From Sycobia sp. Sy_11 (taxonomy: Eukaryota; Arthropoda; Insecta; Hymenoptera; Epichrysomallidae): a stretch of 64,000 nt of DNA. How positions within the stretch are numbered: position 1 is the stretch's first letter; every line of letters starts with the position of its first letter. The notes under the pieces are model-generated. The model had not been told where the DNA came from. It saw nothing but the letters and a program-made list of their open reading frames with translations, and searched no databases. Where the stretch lies: positions 1,975,001 through 2,039,000 of the forward strand of contig JACCIC010000037.1 of assembly GCA_018907035.1 (NCBI GenBank). The letters run 5' to 3'. Of the stretch, positions 57,308-64,000 are shown piece after piece. A program made the position numbers and the translations under genes.

Positions 57308-58655
57308 CTATCTATCTACATATCTATCTATATCTTGTTTCTTTTTCTTCTCTTATGCGCAACCGCGCCAAGATTTTTCAACTACTATCTCGAGACGACG
57401 AGTCAGGTGTTGTATGCGCTGCCTCGTCTCGTCGCAATTGCGATGCATCCCTCTCGCTCTATATAAAAAAAACTGTGCCCCATCCACTTTGCTGCCCGTA
57501 CGCTCTGTATATATATATATTTATATGTCGATGTCACGTCGTCGGCAGTATATGCGCGGCGAACTCGAGGTAGAACGAAGCTAGAAAAATAGAGAGGGAA
57601 AACGTCGAAGTCTCTCGTTGACGTCGTCCTCGTCCACCTCGTCGTCAATCCAGCGCAAACGAAGCCAACGCTCCGCGCCGCCAGTCTCTCTTGTCCCAGA
57701 AAACAAAAGAGCAGCCGTGGCAGAGGTGCGCGCGACTGTTACACGGACGGCTCTCTCCTTCTCTTTTTGCAGCGCGCGTTCTCGTCTGGGCATGCGACGC
57801 TGTGCCGCATTTTTCATATACCTGGATAAGTGAGCTTTTCCGCGTTTCATAGAGGAGCACCCACAAGCGAAGCTCCGCGATTCATTGTGGCAGTTCGGTA
57901 ACGTTTATCGAAGCCATCGGGATTGCGCGATATAGCTTTCCTACTTTCTTCCATGACATTAGCCAGGAATGCGCTAACTTTTTTTGAATATATATATATA
58001 TATATAAAGAAGGATAAGTCGAAAATTTCGAACGGGCTCTGATTTTAAAAGCAAAGAAAATGCGCAATAGAGCCGTAAAAGTCCACATCACAAAAGCCAA
58101 CAAATTACTGTCCTCTTAATGCTTCTTGTACAATTACGTTATATCTCGGGAGCACTTGCTCTTTCCCGCTGCGACATTATAACTACAGTCTCTTATACGC
58201 TTCCCTCGGGCGCTCTTGACACTTGCGAGCCCTGACACACACATACACGCGCGCCAAATGGGCCTCCTTTCTCTCTAATACCTCCGCCTTAGCTCATTCA
58301 ACTCATTCGCTCCCTCACTTTCTCTAACTATCCATCTCGAACTCTCTGTCTCTATCTCTCTCTCTCTCTATCACTCTTTCTCTTTCCTTTACACACTTCC
58401 TACATTTAGCTTATATATAATTCCAAGCATAAATATGACGCAGATCCGCGACTTTCTCGATATTCTTTGACTTATAACTGCTCTACTTTTTTAAATTTTT
58501 GGACCAGGCGCTCTTTCTCAATGTTTCGTTCTTGCTGCTTTTCTACCCCAAAAAAGAATCGTGGTAAGCAGTGCAGTACACTCTAAATAAGTGCCCAGGA
58601 TTAAGCTAAAGATTGTACATGCATGAATGCGGTTGGGAGTGTTACAGAGAAAAAG
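57305..58655. other. Mixed non-coding DNA
   Basis: GTC/CGTC-rich segment at 57615-57660, CT-rich at 58260-58395, and a short TA tract at 57988-58005. No credible gene. Confidence 0.5.
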
Positions 58656-58656
58656 G

Positions 58657-58730
<74 letters not shown>
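58656..58730. repeat. (GA)n microsatellite, interrupted, 75 bp
   Basis: GA units broken by AAAG and GGAG near the start, then pure. Confidence 0.94.
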
Positions 58731-58735
<5 letters not shown>

Positions 58736-59032
58736 GATTTATACATATATACAGTACAAATTAGAGAGAGAAAGGTTGAAGGCATAAAAATCGGTGACGT
58801 CTCAAGGCTTTTTTTCGCAATCAAAGCACGCGCCGTTACCACAGTTTCATACTTATCTCTCTTTCTCTCTCTCACTCTCTCTCTCTCCCGACACTCCGTG
58901 GGATTTGGTTAATTATTAATTTTTGACCTTTGAAGCCTTTATGATCGCTAGTACACGAGCGACCCGCCGCGTGCGTGGTACTCGAATTACCTTTTTTATA
59001 ATTTATTGTACACGCGCGCTCCCTTGCGAATG

Positions 59033-59036
<4 letters not shown>

Positions 59037-59090
<54 letters not shown>

Positions 59091-59113
59091 TATGTCTGTA
59101 TATATATGATGAG

Positions 59114-59156
<43 letters not shown>
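59037..59156. repeat. Three TA tracts in 120 bp
   Basis: Pure TA at 59037-59087, 59099-59108 and 59119-59156, each introduced by GTCTGTATA, so the array looks duplicated as a unit. Confidence 0.93.
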
Positions 59157-59160
<4 letters not shown>

Positions 59161-59285
59161 CGCACGCGCGAGGCTTTCTCCTTTGAACTGCTTGCCTCGC
59201 CTTCTTTCTTTATTTCTTTTTTTGCCGCTTCTTTTTCCCTTTCTTTTCTTTTAATTTACGACACGCTCTCTCATTTTGTTTTTTT

Positions 59286-59291
59286 TATATG

Positions 59292-59342
<51 letters not shown>
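59286..59342. repeat. (GTATAT)n to (AT)n microsatellite
   Basis: Imperfect ATGTAT hexamers lead into pure AT from about 59303. Confidence 0.93.
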
Positions 59343-59344
<2 letters not shown>

Positions 59345-59407
59345 ACATATATATTACTTTTTCGACTTTTGGTCCTCGGTGAAAAACGATTGTTTAGCGG
59401 TGTGACT

Positions 59408-59412
<5 letters not shown>

Positions 59413-59462
<50 letters not shown>
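59413..59462. repeat. (TA)n microsatellite
   Basis: About 25 units. Confidence 0.95.
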
Positions 59463-59465
<3 letters not shown>

Positions 59466-59469
59466 AATC

Positions 59470-60384
59470 TTTGAACAAAAATTACTATAGATTTGCTAGG
59501 AACGAATTTGGAGTCTTAAAACAGTTAAACAAGTTATTATTAATATTGTATCTCAAGTTTTTAACACAGTACAGTCTTTTGCATACATTGTAACCCTAAC
59601 CCAATAAATGTCCTAATCCGGTGTATTCAAGAAAACGTCTAAAAAAATACTAATGTTGAAGTTCTAATGAGTTCTAATTATAGAGTAGATTGATTAACAT
59701 TAATATTTGCGCGAAATAACAATTTTGTGTATAATTTTTTCCCATTGCTTGGCTAATATTGACTGAAGCAATAATTATACGCCGCACACGTGCGCGTGCG
59801 CGGACGAGGATGGAAAATGTACAGAAAAGCCTCTGCCCTCCCTGACTAGCAGCGTCAATATAGAACTTCTAAATTTATAACGGCGGCGTCCATCTTTCGT
59901 CGTAAGCAAGGAGAAATGGGATATCTCGGCCGGAGGGCTGCTCGATAAATGCGCGCGTTTATTAAAAGGTTTCTTCGCTATCGAATGTGCGCGCTCGCGC
60001 GTTTGCGCCTACAGCTTGGGACAGGCGGCAACGATGGCGCATCGTTCCTGCATCTATGTGTTTATACCGGTTTGTTGAAGTATGAATATTCGTTACAACG
60101 CCCCGATATGTATGCGCACTCGTAAAATTTCACGGTTTCATTGCTCGTTTGGTGTCTGTTCTACCATTCGAACTTTTAGGCTTAAAATAAAACAATATCG
60201 ATCCGGGCTTCGACGTCGAAGCGAGTAATAGATCCTGAGTGCTTTTGTACTATATATATATATAGGAGAAAAGAAAGGAATAGCAAGGAGAGGGAGAGAG
60301 GACGAGCGAGAGATAGAAATAGACCTGAAGGAATCCAAAGATAATTAAGTCTCGTACGTGCAGGCATTGCCCCCCCCGCCCCTG

Positions 60385-60387
<3 letters not shown>
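59470..60387. other. AT-rich, then mixed non-coding DNA
   Basis: C8 near 60370-60377 and a short TA tract near 60252-60264. No gene seen. Confidence 0.55.

Positions 60388-60428
<41 letters not shown>
60388..60428. repeat. (CT)n microsatellite
   Basis: Twenty units; first of three CT/GA/CT tracts within 530 bp. Confidence 0.95.
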
Positions 60429-60430
<2 letters not shown>

Positions 60431-60683
60431 CTCTCTCTCTTTGTCCCTCTGTCTCCGTACCTGTCTCCAGCCGGTCGCCACATCGCGATTCGCTTCCGTG
60501 ATCTCTCCCTGACTGCCCTCCTGCCCCCTCCTTCTCATCACCCGTCTCCATTCCTTTACTTCGAATTAAAATGCCCCGCGGAAACGTAGAACCGAGTAGG
60601 ACAGACTTGCAAGCTACCGCTCCGTCGGATTTTGCAGCGGAATACGCAAAGGGTATAAGACTTGACGGGAAAGCGTACGTGTG

Positions 60684-60686
<3 letters not shown>

Positions 60687-60744
<58 letters not shown>
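60687..60744. repeat. (GA)n microsatellite
   Basis: About 29 units. Confidence 0.95.
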
Positions 60745-60749
<5 letters not shown>

Positions 60750-60846
60750 GACACACGATTTCGCCTAGTCGGTCGTGCGTGAAACGAGCTTTCGATTGGC
60801 TCCGTCGTGCAACCAAGTCCTCTTGTCTAATCTATATACGTTAACT

Positions 60847-60916
<70 letters not shown>
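60847..60916. repeat. (CT)n microsatellite, 70 bp
   Basis: A single G interruption near 60866. Complementary to the GA tract 102 bp upstream. Confidence 0.95.
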
Positions 60917-60919
<3 letters not shown>

Positions 60920-61133
60920 CTCTCCCTGTCTCTATCTTTCTCTCCCTCTCTTCGATTCCTCCTTCAAGTTGGACTGATTCTCTCCCAATATAATCGCTAA
61001 GTTTGCTTACTCGATTCCGGAGTAGTATAGAAGGGTTGGAGGAATGGTCAAAGAAAAAGAGAAGGATAGTGAAGACTGTAGGGAAGCGGAATACATTGAG
61101 AGATAAAATAAGATTTTTATAAAGAGAGATACG

Positions 61134-61136
<3 letters not shown>

Positions 61137-61175
<39 letters not shown>
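61137..61175. repeat. (GA)n microsatellite
   Basis: About 19 units. Confidence 0.95.
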
Positions 61176-61176
<1 letters not shown>

Positions 61177-61179
61177 CAA

Positions 61180-61753
61180 AGAGAAACTAAAAAACAAAAG
61201 GAGAATTAAGTGAATGAACTATCCTAGATACACTTGAATTTGAAAAGCAAGTTTTATAATTGAAGAAATGGGAAAAATAAAAGAGAGGTTACTCTGTACA
61301 AAGAGCAATTAAGGTGTATTCAGTTGGCACGGATTAAACATATTATAAAGTCCTCTGCTACTTTCACTTCGCAGTGCATTGCCGTAGTTTTTTTAACTCC
61401 GTTTTACAAAATTTATATAGTGTAATCGAAACTTCAATAAACAGTGAAATCTTAATTGAGCGAAAAAACAGAAATAACGCATGTCTTCAACATGATGTTA
61501 ATAAGACCTTTCATTTTAAAAATTATTAAAAAAAAAAGAATAAGGTTGTGATAAGGTATCGTTTAAATAAGGAATAAAGCAAAGCTACTTTTGAAAATTC
61601 TTCGAATCGATAAAAAAGGGCAATTGTCAGATTGATGAAAAAATTCATAAGCATATAAAATTATAGCTTCACATTGAAACAAGAAAGCAAAATACCTATG
61701 ATACTTTTAATGATTGTAATTGATTCATGGAAAAACGTGCAATGCTCTAATTG

Positions 61754-61758
<5 letters not shown>
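61180..61758. other. AT-rich spacer
   Basis: Nothing specific seen. Confidence 0.55.

Positions 61759-61815
<57 letters not shown>
61759..61815. repeat. (AT)n microsatellite
   Basis: About 28 units. Confidence 0.95.
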
Positions 61816-61819
<4 letters not shown>

Positions 61820-61897
61820 GGAAGAAACTGCTTAAGCGCTCCAGAAATCTTTAAAAAAAATTTTTGTAATTCTCCGTATATCACACATTAGGGGACG

Positions 61898-61914
61898 CCT
61901 AACTTAAAGTTAGG
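61898..61914. repeat. 17-bp palindrome with central A
   Basis: CCTAACTT, A, AAGTTAGG. Perfect 8-bp arms. Confidence 0.85.
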
Positions 61915-63300
61915 GATGAACCTTCCAATAAGGCAAAGTTATCTACGTTAAATAAATTATGTCTATACTAATATTATAAGTAGGTATAATTGCTACTTGA
62001 TTTCTTAGAGCTGCGAACAGTATATTATAGTGAAGATAATTTTGATAATTTCACACGACCGAAAGGGAAAATTCAATGAAGTTATTACACCGACTGCCCC
62101 ACAAATGCATCAAAGAATTTTTCGAAATCGTTATAAGAGTAACACCTTTCGACATTAGAAATTATTATTCGTTATGGGGTTTAAAGTAGTCGCGTAAAAA
62201 TTATGTCGGTCATTTTGGAAATTCATATTGTGTATTAATATATTATTCAACAACCTTAAAATACATCAAAAATAAAGGAGAACATGAGAACTGTTAAATA
62301 ATTTTACTCTGTACGTAATAAAATGTAACCAATAAATCGTAAATTCTATAATTATTTAAGAGTTTATTTCATTTTCGAAGGACCCTAACAGCTAGTTTCC
62401 TATATAGAACCTATTACTTTATAAGGGCTCTAGAAAATAAATGGGTCCCTTGATCGATAATTACAGGTATTTCTTTTGGTGTAACAGAACTGTCGAAGTA
62501 AATTTATAAAAAATACTTTATCTAATAAATTTTAAATTCATGTCGTTATATTAAAATAATTCAGGGCGATCTAAATTCTAATAATAAATTGTCATTACAT
62601 GAAATGATACATGGATAGATAAGGATCTGAAAATATTCTTAAATGATTTAACTCCGATTTATACATGGAATTATAACGTGGCTTTTTCCTGCAATATTAT
62701 ACGCATTACTTATTTAATGAAGTATGAAAACTAGGTTCGTTATTAGAAAAATCGATTCTTTTTGTAACCAGTTAATATTCAAACGATACATTAATAACAG
62801 CTGCTATAAATTTAATATCGATATCATATCCGATAGCGTACTTATCGCATAAAGCTTTATTTGTAGTAATATATTTTATCAGTGCGCTACGTCGTTAGAA
62901 ATGTAGGCGCGAAAGCAAATATAAAGAACTGCTCAGAAAAATTACAGTTCACATTATCCTACAGTTTTATACGTATCATAATTTTTTTAATGAAGACAAA
63001 AACGTCTATGAAATTCTCGATTTGATGTAAGTGTAGGAAAAAAATAATACGTCGGTATTCGTCGTTTCAATTCGTTTTTATTCAATTTGTTTATTATTTG
63101 ATGCTGGATACGAGATTAACAACTGCAGTTTTAAAGATCACATAGCTTAAGTCCGTAATTATGCCACTTACCAAATTATTGAACCGCGGCAATTAAACGA
63201 ACAAAGATTCCCAAGAAGCGGTCTCGACAAATGAGTCGGACTTATTTGTTTAATCCGAAAAGCTCCGCCGAGAAAATAATTTAATCGATAAAGAAAGAGT
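61915..63300. other. Long AT-rich non-coding stretch
   Basis: The longest stretch without a microsatellite in the right half. No frame, repeat or hairpin of note. Confidence 0.6.
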
Positions 63301-64000
63301 GAGTGGATGGGAGGGGGTGGTCGAGGGGAGAGAAAGAGAGAAATCTCGCAATTACCATGCATAACCTGACAATTAGCGGCGTTGAATTGAATTACAAAGG
63401 CACTGATAACGAGCTCTTTGCTTCTCTCTCTTTCGCCGTTCCTGCACCGACGGCTCGTCCCTTTCTCCACCCGCGCAGGCTCGCAGAGCCCGGCCAGTTT
63501 CTCTGCAGCACGTGCATACAGCGCCGCGCGACCGTGTCGTATGTACGTACACGACCGTGCACACGCCCACGGAGAGCCTATATATGCAAATCAGCCGAGC
63601 GCAGCTGAATTTTATCCGTGGTAATCTGTCGAGCGAAATTCGAGGAATTCGTTCGCGGTTCCACGTGCGTGTACGCACGCAGCAGCGCGGGCGTAATTGC
63701 GAGAGAAAAAGCGAGGGCGGGAGAGGGAGTAAAGCCGATAGAGCAGCGGGTAATTAATGCTTCGTTAATTTGGCGCCGAAAGTGCTATCCCTCAAATGGA
63801 GCGAGAATTAGGGAAAAAGGAAGTCGAGGGGGGGGGGCAAAGACGGAACGGGTGGTAACCGTCAAATTTCGACGCTGCGTCTCCTGAAGATGAAGCGGCT
63901 CGACGGCCTGCTGTGGCGGCTCTCCTTACCGTCGCTCTTTCGTCCCCCACGATGCAGCTGCGGCGAGCCTTACAGCCTTACGTTATATAAATAGCAACTA
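63300..64000. other. GC-richer block with homeodomain and octamer words
   Basis: CAATTA words near 63350-63400, a perfect octamer ATGCAAAT at 63584-63591 and TAATTAAT near 63751. G10 at 63828-63837. Several short overlapping frames, none credible. A frame opening at ATG 63890 closes before the window end and has no recognisable domain. Confidence 0.5.

Noticed and set aside
59591..59603. AACCCTAACCC looks like telomeric repeat
   Set aside because: A single occurrence, not an array, and arthropod telomeres typically use TTAGG/CCTAA. No telomeric tract exists here.

Overview
This window looks like non-coding nuclear DNA from an animal, most likely an insect. It has no operons, no tightly packed genes and no ribosome-binding-site logic. 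AT-rich stretches alternate with short GC- and CpG-rich blocks every 1-3 kb. By my count there are about 70 pure or nearly pure dinucleotide tracts, mostly (AG/CT)n and (AT)n, with fewer (CA/GT)n, totalling roughly 3 kb. Many short-microsatellite loci plus CpG-rich blocks fit a hymenopteran such as an ant or wasp. That is an inference from style, not from a diagnostic gene.

I recognise no complete protein-coding gene, tRNA, rRNA, snRNA, known microRNA or CRISPR array. The longest open frames lie either in CpG-rich blocks, where stop codons are rare in every frame, or run through microsatellites such as poly-LS, poly-RE, poly-YI and poly-HT. I treat these as artefacts. A few frames have balanced composition and are recorded as weak candidates: 30719-30928 (signal-peptide-like), 44746-45643 (a cluster), 43090-43548, and a cysteine-rich frame on the minus strand at about 32626-32880.

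Layout: 1-9940 has AT-rich flanks, GC blocks at 1.0-2.2 and 3.2-4.1 kb, a pyrimidine-biased stretch at 5.2-5.85 kb and the first microsatellite clusters. From 9.9 to 24.7 kb GC blocks and microsatellites alternate, with a triple homeodomain-type motif at 13.7 kb. From 24.7 to 30.3 kb the DNA is mostly AT-rich, with a homeodomain motif cluster at 28.4 kb. From 30.3 to 34.5 kb lies the most regulatory-looking part: a TATA core-promoter candidate at 30.37 kb, an exposed SOX-POU composite at 31.60 kb and a POU-like palindrome at 32.9 kb. From 34.5 to 45.7 kb there is a CpG block at 37 kb, a 93-bp (GT)n and the coding-like cluster. From 45.7 to 53.6 kb there is a 3 x 24-bp minisatellite, a degenerate CATAAAYCC array at 50.7-50.95 kb and a mariner-like terminal repeat at 51.95 kb. 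From 53.6 to 64 kb there are clustered AT and CT/GA tracts, a long AT-rich desert and a final GC-rich block.

The simplest reading is a long intron or intergenic regulatory landscape. The motif clusters would be candidate enhancers, and the GA/CT tracts could bind a GAGA-type factor. No functional system can be asserted from sequence alone.
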